Positions 10,305-21,148 of a stretch of DNA of 64,000 nucleotides are shown here, piece after piece (positions within the stretch are counted from its first letter, which is position 1; each line of letters opens with the position of its first letter). Both the position numbers and the translations under genes were made by a program. The DNA is taken from positions 558,001 to 622,000 of the forward strand of contig NHNY01000008.1 of NCBI GenBank assembly GCA_002786065.1. Direction: 5' to 3'. The DNA is from Microcyclospora pomicola. Its lineage: Eukaryota > Ascomycota > Dothideomycetes > Capnodiales. The notes beneath the pieces are model-generated. The model made no database searches. It was not told the DNA's origin and saw only the letters and a program-made list of their open reading frames with translations.

Positions 10305-13085
10305 TCAACCCGATCGAAACAGTGCAACAGTGTCAATGAACCCATCCAAATTGTCGCCATAGAAAGCCACATCCGTCCCATCAAGGACGATCATGTTATG
10401 CGTGCCGACGGTGTTCAAATTATAAAGGGAAATCCGCTTGCTCGCCGCGTCCAGCTCGAAGATGCGGTTCTGACACGTCTCGCCATTGCCCTGATTAGAG
10501 CAGCTCACGCTGTAGTTGTTGAAGAAGCTGTAGAGACCGACGCCATAGAAAAGCAACGTGTCGGAATTGACGATACGCAGACCCCAGGCATCGGCGTTGG
10601 GGCTAGCGTTCACGACGCTGTTGGCGGAAAATGTCGGGTCGTTCAGGCTGGCGACGTGGGGGAATGGTAAGGGTGCGGAGGGGTTGGGTTGGTAGTATGG
10701 TGTCTCGGTTTGGATCTGGATCTGTCAGTGCTATGCGCGATGATATGATAAGCAAAGCAAGATGCTTACCTGGCCTGCAAACACATTCTTGGCATTCACG
10801 AATTGATACTGATACAAAGTGCAGTGCTCGACTGCAGTTCCCACAAGCCAGTTTGGACCAGCTTCGCTCTCGATCAGTAGACCACGTCCAGCATATATCG
10901 TGATCTGCGTTAACAACGGGTCCTCAACATCGTGATCAGCAACCCATAGCCAGACATTCTCTAAGTAAAGGCCGGTGGAAGTCTTGGTCACATGCATCAA
11001 TAGGAACGCAGCAATGCAATCCTGGTCAAGGTTGTCGGCTGTGACTGTCACATCCGGGGTGGTAGGACATTGAGGGAGCTGGAGGTTGGAGCCTGCAAAT
11101 CCGCCAACACGGGTATGCACATCCCAAAGTCCAGATGGTGAGCTCGAGGATGACTGCAGGTTGTACTCTATGAGTACAGCACCCCTCTGCTGACCTTGGG
11201 TGCTAACGATACAGTCTGACCATTCGATGGAACCTTTCTCCCCAGACTTACCAACCTGCACAACAGGTTTCGGGTTGCTTAAGTCGTTGAAGAAGTGACC
11301 GGTGGAAAGGATGACAGAGTACGACTCGCCGACGATCTTAGAACCAGCCGGAATGTAGATTGTTCCGGAGACCAGGTAGTCGCCATGATCAAGATAGAGT
11401 ATCTTTCGTTCCTTCGCAGCGGTCACGATCGCGTGCTGTAATGCCTTTGTGTCATCAGTGTGACCATCACCCGTGGCGCCAAGGTTTCTCGCAGACAGGA
11501 ATCCGCTCAGCGGAACTTTCTCGTATTGTGGCTTTGAACGTTCATAGTACTTTCCATCGGGCTGTAGTAGACTAGCCGGTCGTGAGTTGGGCGTGATTGA
11601 TCCTTCGAAGTTGTTGGGTCCCTGGGGTGTGTAGCTGTGCCCCTCGCCCCATGCAGCAATCACCGTGGTCGACTGAGTGCCAGCTAGGGCTACAACGTTA
11701 TTCGGACCTTGCACCGCAACACTGACATTGCTGAGCTTGATGTTCTCTAGGATGACCGAGCCTGCCGCGGGTGGTTGAGAGGTCGAGTCGTGAGCAGTCG
11801 AGATTCCAATAGGGGTATTGCTGATGTCAGAGTCAAGCAAGGTGATTGAACCAACCGACTGGGCAAGTCGGCCACCATTCGAAATGTTGAGACCGACGCC
11901 ACAGTTGTTGATCGAGATCCTAGGGCCAGAAGATCAGCTGAGGTTAAGGCTGGCGGAAGCAGTGTGTCACTCACGACTTGTATGTCCAGCCCCAACTGTA
12001 CAATTGTGATATCGCAGTACCACAGCCGTTGAACTCTAGATTCCTCATCTTTCCCAAGTGTCAGCGCAATTTGCAGAATTGAACAAGATGATGTGGCGAA
12101 GCTCACTGTAAACTGCTGGTTACCCAGTACTGCACCGCTCAACCCGCCATTGAAAGTCAGGTCATTCATGAACCCACCCGAACCAGATTCAATAAACAGA
12201 CCCTGGTGTTGCGTCCCGTTCGCACTGCTCATCTCGAACACCACGTTCTGGAGACTCGTCGCTTGGCCGGTCGGCCAATGAACACCAGTTGCTGCACTCG
12301 AGGCTGGGATCAAAGTCATGTCGATAATGAAGTTGCGGATCTGTCGCCAGAAGACGTTGGTAGCCCCGAAGGACAGCACACCACCAGGACCGTACTTGTC
12401 GCCGTCGATGAGACCAAAGCCGTTGGCGCCAGAAAAGGTGGCAAAGGCACGGATGACGGGGAGGCAGTTCGGATTGCCAACCAGTTGGGTATAGTAGAAA
12501 TCGATGATGCTGGAGTTGATCATGTACGTGCCCTGTGGGAAGTAGACGACCGCAGGTGTAACAGTGGTGGAGCTACATGTTCCAGGACCGCATCTACCAC
12601 CGGACGAAATCGCATTGTTGATGGCGTCTGTATCATCAGTCACCCCGTCACCTTTGGCGCCAAAGTCCTTGACGTTGCGGAAGACCTGGTAACTGGCCGG
12701 GTTCGCATTGAAAGCCGCGATGCCTTGGTGGGCGATGTCCTCCATCCAGTACGAGCATTGGTCACTGGGTTTTGGCGCAACAGACATAGTGGGACGAGGA
12801 GGATGATGGTGATGATGATTCCAGTATGTCGGCGATGGACCTGGATACTTGGTGTATCTAGTGGATGCGCATCAGCTATACTGTAAGACCTACGATGAGC
12901 GATGATCCTTTGTGCAGCATCGCGTACTCATGATATTGCTCGAGCATGACGTGGATATCGGCGTCCACAGCAGGGATATCGATTTCTCCATGAATGTGTG
13001 GTTGCAACGCATTGACTAGCAATGCCAACGAGGGCAGCGCCCATATCGACGAGAACATTATCAATAGAGTAATGGTAACAATCAA
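10305..13085 (-). CDS. Secreted GH55 exo-beta-1,3-glucanase
   Basis: Five exons on the minus strand: 13085-12928, 12857-12107, 12048-11975, 11919-10770 and 10721-10305. Introns are 70, 58, 55 and 48 nt and all phases agree, giving 849 residues. The N-terminus is a hydrophobic signal (MFSSIWALPSLALLVNA, from Met10; the upstream ATG adds nine residues). A region with six consecutive His follows, then two pectate-lyase-type beta-helix modules. Each starts with a FGAKGDGVTDDT-like or LGATGDGHTDDT-like segment, the hallmark of family GH55. The enzymes cleave glucose from beta-1,3-glucan ends, in cell-wall turnover or nutrient use. The shortest exon joins QQFT to MRNLEFNGCGTA, as expected for the family. 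The first intron is chosen by phase and is the least certain part. Confidence 0.88.
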
Positions 13086-14019
13086 AGCGCGTTCATTATT
13101 CGACCGAAGGGACTAGATACATATGTGCAGCGACAATGCTACAAAGATTCCGGTCCACAGCATCTGAATCACAAATCATTCCTCCAACGGCCAACACAGT
13201 AAAGTATACAGTACACCGAAGTCTGTTTCCCCTCCTGAACTGGATGTAGTCGTCAAGGAAGCACAGACGCTCGGGGCACCAACGGGGATCCGAGGCACGC
13301 ACGGCTGCTTTCCGGGGATGTTGGGTGGAGGATTCCTCGAAACCAAATTGCATGCCGACATCAACCAGTCTCAGTCAGCTGCTTACTGGTTTCTGCCAAA
13401 GCGAGATTGCGTAAAAGTAACTCGGTACAGCGGCACCTGCACGGTGAATCTCAGGATGATGTGCGGCCCAAATAATGCAGGGACATGGGAACATCCAGGG
13501 GATACATCTAGGGGCGCTAAGACCAGGACCTCGTGTCTGTCACACTGCGTGGATTTGAGCTACTGGTCATGGCCTTTACGGCTCTTGCGATGGTCGGAAC
13601 GAAGACGATAGAGGTGGAACCGTGCTTGTCATCATAGAAGTGAACTTAGTGGTGATGAAGATGTTGACCTCCTCTCTGTCCAAGCTCGAGGACGAAGAAC
13701 GATTTGGCGATTGGGTCGAGGTGGAGCTCGATGGAAAGAATTCCGAGCAAGAGCAAGTGACAAAATGCGTTAGACAATAGAGTGCTTTAGAATGGAATGT
13801 GCGTTCATCGAAAGGTCATGATATAAAAGGATAGTAAGTGATGTCGATACTGTTACAGCTGTATTTACGCAACCAGACTGGAGTATAGAACGCTCTCGTG
13901 ATCATCAGAGGCGAGATGAATAAAGTGGTATATAAGAGGTGAATGTGGATGATGGAGTCATCATAATAAAGTCGACGGACCAGATATTTCTTCAACGACA
14001 GCTTTCTCAGGGCTGCTTT
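13086..14019. other. Intergenic region, GH55 promoter side and Fzo1 3' end
   Basis: About 0.93 kb between the GH55 start and the Fzo1 stop, both on the minus strand. The GH55 promoter should lie at 13086 and upward. A plus-strand open stretch at 13318-13611 has no recognisable content. No repeat was seen. Confidence 0.4.
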
Positions 14020-16878
14020 TTACATGTTGTAGCTCGGCGCAACACCCGGACCGGCACCTTCCAGGTCCACGCGTTCCACCCGGCTGCGAATATCGCTGCT
14101 CTCCCTCATGAGATTACTGAAATACTTCCGCGCCACTTCAGACTCGTACTGGACTTTGGCGGTTTCTTTCCTCTTCTCCTGGAGGTCTTCTACGCTACGC
14201 TGGAGACCTTCCCGCAACTTATCGGCGGGGTATTTCAGAGCCCGACGTACTTCCGAACCAATCCGGTTCGCGTTGGTGTGTGTATAGTCGAGCTCAGCCA
14301 ACTGTGCAGACAACTTGCTGCTGAGCCGTCTAGGGAGGGAGTGGGGGATTTGAGAGACGGCATAGGACATTGTCAGGGCAACTGGAATTCCTGTCAGTAC
14401 TGCGACACATTTGCCAATGACGAGAATGTACTTACCGGCCAATATCAGTCCTGGCACGATCATCCTTCGCGCATTGTTGGTACCCACAATCTTCGTGGCG
14501 GTAAGAGCTCCGTCGAACCAGCCCACACCCCCAATGATGCGGGAGCCTGCAACGCCTGCAAGGGTCATGGCAACGCTGGTACCTGCCATCTTCTCCTGCT
14601 TCTCCCAAAGCTTCAGATCGAAGAAATCCCATACTTCTGTTGTGATATCAACCTGCCTGGCGAGGGCGTCCCTGCGACTTTTGAACATCTTTTCTGATCG
14701 GAAGGTGAGATCTGCGTATTGATCGCCAAGATGCAGCAGGCCAAGTGATTTAATGCCGTTCACACCTTGCACCGTCTTCTCGCGCGCTCTCTCTTCGCAC
14801 CAACGGACAGTCTCCGTGACCTGATTGAGCATAGCATCCTTGAGATCATCTGCAAATGCGTAGGCTCCAAATAATCCAGGATACTCGACCCCAAGGTCAC
14901 ATTCAGTGATATGTGAGATTTTGGAGTTGAGTGCGGTTCTTGTGAGCGCGTACACCTCATTCGATATCTGTTCAATCGTAGTCGATGCGTCTTCATCTGC
15001 GTCAGTTCTTGCTTTCTTTGACTTCTCAAAGACAGGCTCAAGCTGATTGAGCTCTTGGGTGACGCGGTTCAGCTCGTTGCTAGCAACTTCCTTGTTCACA
15101 CCGGCAAGTGTGCTCAGATCGCCGAGAACGTTGAGGAGATATGTCTTCGCGGGCGCAAGCTTCGATCGGGCACGCTTGTCGAGTACAAACCGCCGTAGCG
15201 AGGACTCAAGCTCGTTAAAGTCATTCTGTGCTTCTCTCTGCTTTCCCTTGCCGTTACCCTTGGAAGGTCCGCTGGGTTCACCATGGTCATCTGAAGGATC
15301 GCCGTTGTCAAATGACACGCTGCCCGCGCTACCGCTACCTGAACCTCCAGGACCTGGAGCTGGGCCACCTGGAGGAGCCATAGGAATGGCGTTGCTAGAG
15401 ACAAAGTGCACCAGTTCCGAGGACTCTTTGAAAGTAGCTGGACTGAGATGGGCAATCTGCTTCAAAATCGTCTCTTGACATCGTCTCTGATCTCGGATAT
15501 TGTCAAATCCGTTCACGACCATGAACATGTAAGCTTTTTCGCGAGCGGCGTTGAAGATGAACTCCTTCGCAGACAAGGTGAAATGATTGGCGGCCGACAC
15601 GACGAACACCACAACATCGATCTCCTCCTGTCTAGCAAAGACGGCCGTGGTCTTTATTGAATCGTTGTTGAGGCCTGGGGCGTCGATCAAAGCAATGTCG
15701 ACTACTCCGTTATTCAATAATGATTGATCGACTGGTCGGATATCCTTGATATAGATTTTGCACATGCTATAATGATCGCTGTCTATGACAACGTCCTCAA
15801 GCTGTTCGACATTGAAGACGCGATATGTGCTTTCATCGTTGCGGTCGTACACATTCCCGTGGGGAATCGCATGGACCTCCTCGACGCCTCCGTTCTCCCG
15901 ACAGTCCAGCACCTCGCAGAAGATGCTGGTGCAAGGCTGTTGGTCCTCTGGTAGAATTTTACGTCTGAGTAGAGCATTACAGAAAGTTGACTTGCCAGCA
16001 TTGAGATCTCCGGTGACAAGTACTTTGCTTGATGTATCTTCGATACGTTCTCGAAGCGAAAACAGGTGCCGAATACTGTTGTTGATTTGATTGTCCAACA
16101 GCGAAGCGATAGATTGTTTTTCCAGTGAATGGACGATCTCACTCTGAGGAAGACCGTCAATCTTAAGCTCGATTTTAAGCACGGAGAAATCCCGTGCAAG
16201 CTGTGGAGTAACGAGTCTGGGCTCGGGAGGTGACGCTTGTGTTGCCGGGGTAGAGCTGGATGCTAGTGATTGCAGCTCCCCAAGCGACGTGCCAGCTCTT
16301 TTCGGTGCCATGGGACGAGCTGGCGGCAGGATCAGTGCGCTATTGTCGAGGGTAGACTGCGTGTGCGGCATACCAGGTCTGATGTCGTTCCTTTCAGGGG
16401 CCCGTTCCTGAGGTCGCCTCACGGTGGGGTAGTGGGCAGGCCATTTGGTGTTCATCTCTTGCAACTTCCTCAAGGACTCTACGGTCTGGCTAATGGCTCG
16501 ACCAAGCGCGGTACGGTTCTGGTTGTAATGAAGTTGGTGCACATGGCTGGCAAGTGCTCTTCGCTCGTTTTCCGTGGTCGCGTCGTTGTCGCCATAACCA
16601 GGCATGCTTGCTGGCTCTAACCGGTCTTGCAAAAGGCCCGGGTGCCATGATTCCTGCTCCACCCCATCTGCGGTGACGCTTCCTCCATAGCCAGAGTCCT
16701 CATCAAGTATCGCTTGAAGTCGCGCGGCGCTTTCGGAGGTTGAGCCAGTGCCGACTTGCATGTATCCTATGCCAGGCGCATGTTGACTGTTGTATACTGG
16801 TCGTTTGCCGCTTGATCCAGCATCTCTGGACCCAGAGGCGCCGCTTCCATCACCTCCAAACGGGGTGTCCGAGCTCAT
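14020..16878 (-). CDS. fzo1: Mitofusin Fzo1, dynamin-family GTPase of the mitochondrial outer membrane
   Basis: Exons are 16878-14436 and 14390-14020, with a 45-nt frame-preserving intron (14435-14391). The spliced protein has 937 residues. The dynamin-like GTPase has a P-loop GDLNAGKST near residue 289, a DAPG switch near 399 and NGFD near 450 in place of the usual N/TKxD. The first 250 residues are disordered and Ser/Gly/Pro-rich. Hydrophobic segments at about 765-785 and 805-826 fit the paired membrane anchor of fungal mitofusins. A coiled-coil C-terminus follows. Fzo1 tethers and fuses outer membranes. I chose the ATG at 16878 because the 71 codons upstream do not look like the protein's N-terminus. 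An upstream E-box (CACGTG, 17014-17019) fits this start. Confidence 0.88.
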   Translation of the reverse strand: MSSDTPFGGDGSGASGSRDAGSSGKRPVYNSQHAPGIGYMQVGTGSTSESAARLQAILDEDSGYGGSVTADGVEQESWHPGLLQDRLEPASMPGYGDNDATTENERRALASHVHQLHYNQNRTALGRAISQTVESLRKLQEMNTKWPAHYPTVRRPQERAPERNDIRPGMPHTQSTLDNSALILPPARPMAPKRAGTSLGELQSLASSSTPATQASPPEPRLVTPQLARDFSVLKIELKIDGLPQSEIVHSLEKQSIASLLDNQINNSIRHLFSLRERIEDTSSKVLVTGDLNAGKSTFCNALLRRKILPEDQQPCTSIFCEVLDCRENGGVEEVHAIPHGNVYDRNDESTYRVFNVEQLEDVVIDSDHYSMCKIYIKDIRPVDQSLLNNGVVDIALIDAPGLNNDSIKTTAVFARQEEIDVVVFVVSAANHFTLSAKEFIFNAAREKAYMFMVVNGFDNIRDQRRCQETILKQIAHLSPATFKESSELVHFVSSNAIPMAPPGGPAPGPGGSGSGSAGSVSFDNGDPSDDHGEPSGPSKGNGKGKQREAQNDFNELESSLRRFVLDKRARSKLAPAKTYLLNVLGDLSTLAGVNKEVASNELNRVTQELNQLEPVFEKSKKARTDADEDASTTIEQISNEVYALTRTALNSKISHITECDLGVEYPGLFGAYAFADDLKDAMLNQVTETVRWCEERAREKTVQGVNGIKSLGLLHLGDQYADLTFRSEKMFKSRRDALARQVDITTEVWDFFDLKLWEKQEKMAGTSVAMTLAGVAGSRIIGGVGWFDGALTATKIVGTNNARRMIVPGLILAGKYILVIGKCVAVLTGIPVALTMSYAVSQIPHSLPRRLSSKLSAQLAELDYTHTNANRIGSEVRRALKYPADKLREGLQRSVEDLQEKRKETAKVQYESEVARKYFSNLMRESSDIRSRVERVDLEGAGPGVAPSYNM

Positions 16879-17318
16879 GATGATATCCTTCGTGTGAGCG
16901 AAAGCATCGCTGAAGTGAGGCAAGGCAACAAATTTAAAAGTGTTGCGACAATGATGGAAGTCGCCAACAAATGACGATACAATTCGGGAGTTTCTCACTG
17001 CCTGCCGATGAATCACGTGTTTTCTCGACATGCCCGTGTTGTCACATGCACGCTCCAACAGTTCATAGCTGTACTCCTTCACGCCTTCCAATGCAATTTA
17101 ACATAATGGCGCAATCTTCGAATTGCAACTTTGATGATGATAGATCTACAGAAGGACACCAATAATCACTCGCTTTATACACTGATTCCGGCGTCGCTAC
17201 CAGCTTGTTTAGACCACGTACGGCATTCACCACAGCGTGGCAATCATACATGTATACCGTAATGATGCAGCGGCTAAAGAGGGACTACGAAAGACGGTCA
17301 TGCCCTCTAGCATTTCTT
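16879..17318. promoter_or_regulatory. Fzo1 upstream region with CACGTG E-box
   Basis: The 440 bases between the Fzo1 ATG and the Clr5-domain gene stop hold an E-box core CACGTG at 17014-17019, about 135 bases upstream of the Fzo1 start. I see nothing else clear. Confidence 0.35.
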
Positions 17319-19310
17319 TCAAGCATATCCGCCCTCGAGGGCAACAACAAAGGTGAGCTTCTCCCCAGCTTCTTCCATGTAAACCTGCAGTTCTTCGTCA
17401 GTGTCGATGACCCAGCTGTCCTCCTGCCCATCAGCGTTCTTGACGATTCCAAGAACTTTGGTAACGCGTGTTACCGCTGCCTTTGAGCTAGCTCCAACAT
17501 GTAATGCTGCGATTGATTTGGATGACAATTTACCAAGCCACATGCGCGGGTGGTTGCCAACGATGTTGGAGTCTGGGGACAGTCGGAAGTACGCAGATAC
17601 AGGCGAGGACAAAGCTGCGGCGGTTGATGGGGCTTGTGAGCGAGAAGTGGCTTGGCGAGGTTGTTGGGTTGATGGAGGTGGCACCGGCTGCATATACAAT
17701 GCGGTAAGTGCTGGGTCCAGAGCAGCATAATCGAGCGGTATAGTAGAGCCGATAGGTGCCGGAGAATGTGTTGTAGCAAGAGCGAAGTCTGTGGCAGCGG
17801 AAGCCGCAGCAGCAGTCGCCACAGCTGAGGTACTATCTCGGCTGATTGTGTCCTGGCGAGGTGTGGGCGTGCTAGGAGTCCCTTGAGCTAGATCTTTTTG
17901 ATTCCGTCTACTTGTCCTGGTCAAGCCGTCAACTCTGAATCTGGCTGCTCCAGGTCCCGGGCCGTAATGCACGAGCTGATGCTGTTTCTTGCTCGGATCC
18001 CGTTTGATAGAGTCGTCGCTGTAACGTTTCGCAGCATCACGTGCGAGCAGATCGATGCACCGCATCTTGTACTGATCGCCTTCTTGTAATGCTTCCTGTA
18101 ACTTCGGCGACATCGCAAACCACTTTTGCCGTAATTCCTCCCAGTGCTCGTCGCCACATGCAAGCTTGGTGGTAAAGTGATCCTCATCAAGAATGATGTA
18201 GAAGTCGCGTCGAACCTCCTTGCTCAACATAGGATTTAGTCCCAAAGCTCGGTTCGCATCGGCGATTGTGATGGCTTTCTTCATTGTGCGCATACGCTTA
18301 GTTACGTCGGCGCAAATGCAATCTAGCGCCACTTCCTTTCGTTGCATGTCGCCTTGCAACGGATTCATCGTCGCGCTGAGGTGCATGTTTTCTCGTACGA
18401 GCTGGTCCTTTGCATTCTGCCATCGATGATCTGCAAGTGCTGTAGCTTTCCGCTCGATATTGTTGGCCTCACATATAAGCTGAAACTCGTTCCGCACAGC
18501 GACATATAGCGGGTTGTCAAGAGAAAGGAACGCTTTACACTCGTCCAAACTCGTTTCTGAGCCATAGCGGGGTTGCGAGCCGGGCGCATCTGGTGGTAAG
18601 TGACCCAATCCTCGGATCCGACGACGACGCTTCCGAGCAGTAAGATTCTGGTCACTCTCCATCTGAATCTGGGCAAGTCTTTCCGCACGACGGGCCTGTT
18701 CTTCAGGCGACAAAGCAGGAACTGGACCGCTGAGGCCTTGCACGAATCCAGGGGCGACCTCGTCTGCATGAATGGGAACTTGCGGCCGGGCGGGCTCCTG
18801 CTGAATGGGATCATGCTGATCTTCGGTCTGTAAGCCATCGTCCTCTCGTGCTCGCTTTTGCCGGAAACCCTTCTTCATGCGATTGTCGATCTCAAGCTTC
18901 TTGCGGAGCTTGTTGAATTCGTAGTTGTTCAGATCCCATCCTTCAGCAGCCAGGTCCGCTTTTATCTCTTTCATGTTCTTGTTCTGCTCCCATAACTCTT
19001 TAATCCGCGCCTGGACTTCTGCCTCGTTCTCCGGTTGGAACTTCCTCCGACGAGCGGGAAAGTGCCATTTTCGCGAGAACTGCTGGTGAAACTGGCGAGC
19101 CCTGGTTCAAAGTCAGTGGAGGAGGATCATATTACTGAGGCAGGAGACATACGCAGGCAATTCGCTTTTGTCGACACCGAACAAATTGGCAAAGTGTGTG
19201 ACTATTTCTGGAACCGTCTTCTTCTGGTTGACGAAGAGTTCGTAGCAGATGTCTCGTTTGTCGTCCCAGTCGTAGAGCCTCGGACGTCCGGGTCCTCTTA
19301 CAACAGACAT
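17319..19310 (-). CDS. Clr5-domain protein of unknown function
   Basis: Exons are 19310-19153 and 19101-17319, with a 51-nt intron (GTATGT...CCAG), giving 646 residues. The N-terminus (about 14-75, spanning the splice junction) resembles the fungal Clr5 domain. It has a Trp-led helix with DKRDICYELF, a second helix VPEIVTHFANLFG, and after the junction a basic RKW segment. This domain is named after a fission-yeast silencing factor and is common in fungal proteins thought to bind DNA. Residues about 75-130 form a second charged helical segment that may be another copy (KELWEQNKNMKEIKADLAAEG). The centre is Gln/Ala/Thr-rich. The last 90 residues form a folded-looking domain ending in FVVALEGGYA that I do not recognise. 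Confidence 0.6.
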
Positions 19311-19694
19311 CTTCGGAAGCGTCGACAGTAAGTTGTGCTGTACGGTGGACCATACGCCAACGCAACGGTGGACAGCAGCTGCGAAACGTTCATGCGAACG
19401 CGCTGGTCACATGACCATCACATGAGTGCTTGACAAAGTATTAGGACACTACCTATCACGTCACGAGTTCTGACTCTTGACAGAAACAACACCATCAAAC
19501 CTCATACATGTGTGATGTAAAATAAGGTACCTCTTGTCGAGGACAAGGCAGTGGATTATGGAACATGCACAGCAAGCAATTCCATCCAGAGCAGGGGCCA
19601 CGCTTTGAGCAATGTCGCTACTGATGAATGAGTATGACTGTCATGACAGCATAACGCCCGAGTATTCCTGATATCATGTTCTACGCAAGTCCCA
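19311..19694. promoter_or_regulatory. Upstream region of Clr5-domain gene with paired TCACATGA
   Basis: This gap is the promoter of the minus-strand Clr5-domain gene and the 3' flank of the monooxygenase. TCACATGA occurs twice, at 19407-19414 and 19418-19425, 11 bases apart, about 100-115 bases from the start codon. Confidence 0.4.
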
Positions 19695-21148
19695 TCATGG
19701 CGGAGCAGCAATGGGAAATCCTTCTGGCAGACCCTGCAAGTCAGGCCCCATTCCAAGCTTTCCCGCAATGTCGTCTTCCATCCGGTAAGTGTTCATCTCT
19801 TCCACGGTGAGCTTGCGTCGCTCATCCTTGACATCGTACAGCTTATTGTCCACATTGCTCGAGAAACCTAAGATCTTGTTAGCCACATTGTCTTGACCAG
19901 ATTTCATAGGAAGAAACATACCAATCCGCTCGTGGATGTTCTCCCGGGCTCGCGCTGATGCGGCTTGCACTTTCGAAGCCCGTGGATGTCGGATTTGTTC
20001 ATACACTTTCAATGCTTTCCGGATATCTCCTTCGAAGTATCTTTTGCTGAAGACAAGCCCAATACATGCAGCATCTTCAATAGCCATGCATGCACCCTGA
20101 CTTTGGTCGGGCATCATAGGGTGTGCGGCGTCGCCCATGATTGCCACGACACCCTTATTCCAGTGTGAGTAGGGCTGATGGACCCATAACCTCCATGGCC
20201 GGATCTCCTTCGATATCGCAAGGTGGTGGTACACTTGCTTATCCAGGTCCGGATAGGGGGACAGAAGATCCTCGATCGGTGCGTCTGCATCCCAGTTCTG
20301 GTTGGCATAATCACCCTTGGCACGTGGAAAGAAGCAATAGTACGAGAGAAGCTTTCCTCCGTTGCATGGTGAAAGAACGATCTTGTTGAGGTTGTGGTGC
20401 CCGCCCCAATACTCAATCGCGTTGTTCAGGCTGTAGTCAACCAACCCCATCTTCACTGCGGTGTCGGTATCGACGTTTGCGTGCAGACATGACGAGTCCG
20501 CAGGTCTCTTCTCAACCTCAATCCCGATAATCTTGCGAACTGCCGATCCAATGCCATCGGCACCGATGACAAGATCATGAGAGACTGAGCTGCCATTGTC
20601 GAAAGTGACCCGACCAGTCTCGACGTCGATGGAGGTACATTTGTGATTGACAATCAGCTTTGCCGGAAGCCCCTCGCCTTCATCATCTGTAGCAGTCTCG
20701 AGAAGAACACGATGCATGTTTTGTCTGTGGAACATGTAGTACGCATAACCCCATTTCGCTTCGTAGTCATTCAGATCGTACTCAGACACGGGTTCGCCAC
20801 TGTTCCAGTCTCGATTGATCAGGTTGAGCAACTTCACCGGATCACCTTTTGGAATATCCACTTTCCATTCAGAGCTGAGAAGATATTAGCTTACCGAGCG
20901 TGGAATGCACGTAGATCGAGCCATGATGTTGCTCAGAGAACTTACAGCCACCGGGTCCCATTCGCTGCACATGAAATAGACGCCCCTACCTCACCTGCGA
21001 AATCTGCCCTCTCATAAATGGTGACCTTATGTCCAGCTCTTCGAAGTGAGATCGCCGCACATAGCCCTCCGATACCACCGCCAATGACGGCGACGTCGAG
21101 AGATATCCACTTGGGGGAGGGGAGGACTGTAGCGGGTGACATCTTCAC
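19695..21148 (-). CDS. Salicylate hydroxylase-type FAD-dependent monooxygenase
   Basis: Exons are 21148-20946 and 20874-19695, with a 71-nt intron (GTAAGT...CTCAG), giving 460 residues. This is a class A aromatic hydroxylase: FAD-binding G21-x-G23-x-x-G26 followed by E44-R45, the DG motif at 174-175 (GADGIGSAVR) and the GD motif at 315-316 (GDAAHPMMPDQSQG). The segment after the junction (GEPVSEYDL, a FHRQNMH-like motif) is typical of fungal salicylate hydroxylases. These convert salicylate to catechol and CO2 with NAD(P)H and O2 (family knowledge). Related enzymes act on other hydroxybenzoates or urate, so the substrate is inferred. The neighbouring 2,3-dihydroxybenzoate decarboxylase-type gene supports an aromatic acid. 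The next gene upstream is on the same strand, about 1 kb away. Confidence 0.82.

Noticed and set aside
13312-13317. CCGGGG as a carbon-repressor (CreA) site upstream of the GH55 gene
   Set aside because: The consensus is only six degenerate bases and a single match is expected by chance in a gap this long.
13939-14697. Plus-strand open frame antisense to the Fzo1 C-terminus
   Set aside because: The minus strand encodes a clear mitofusin here; the plus-strand translation resembles nothing.
16879-17091. Upstream ATG that would add 71 residues to Fzo1
   Set aside because: The added sequence does not look like a mitofusin N-terminus and overlaps the probable promoter with an E-box.
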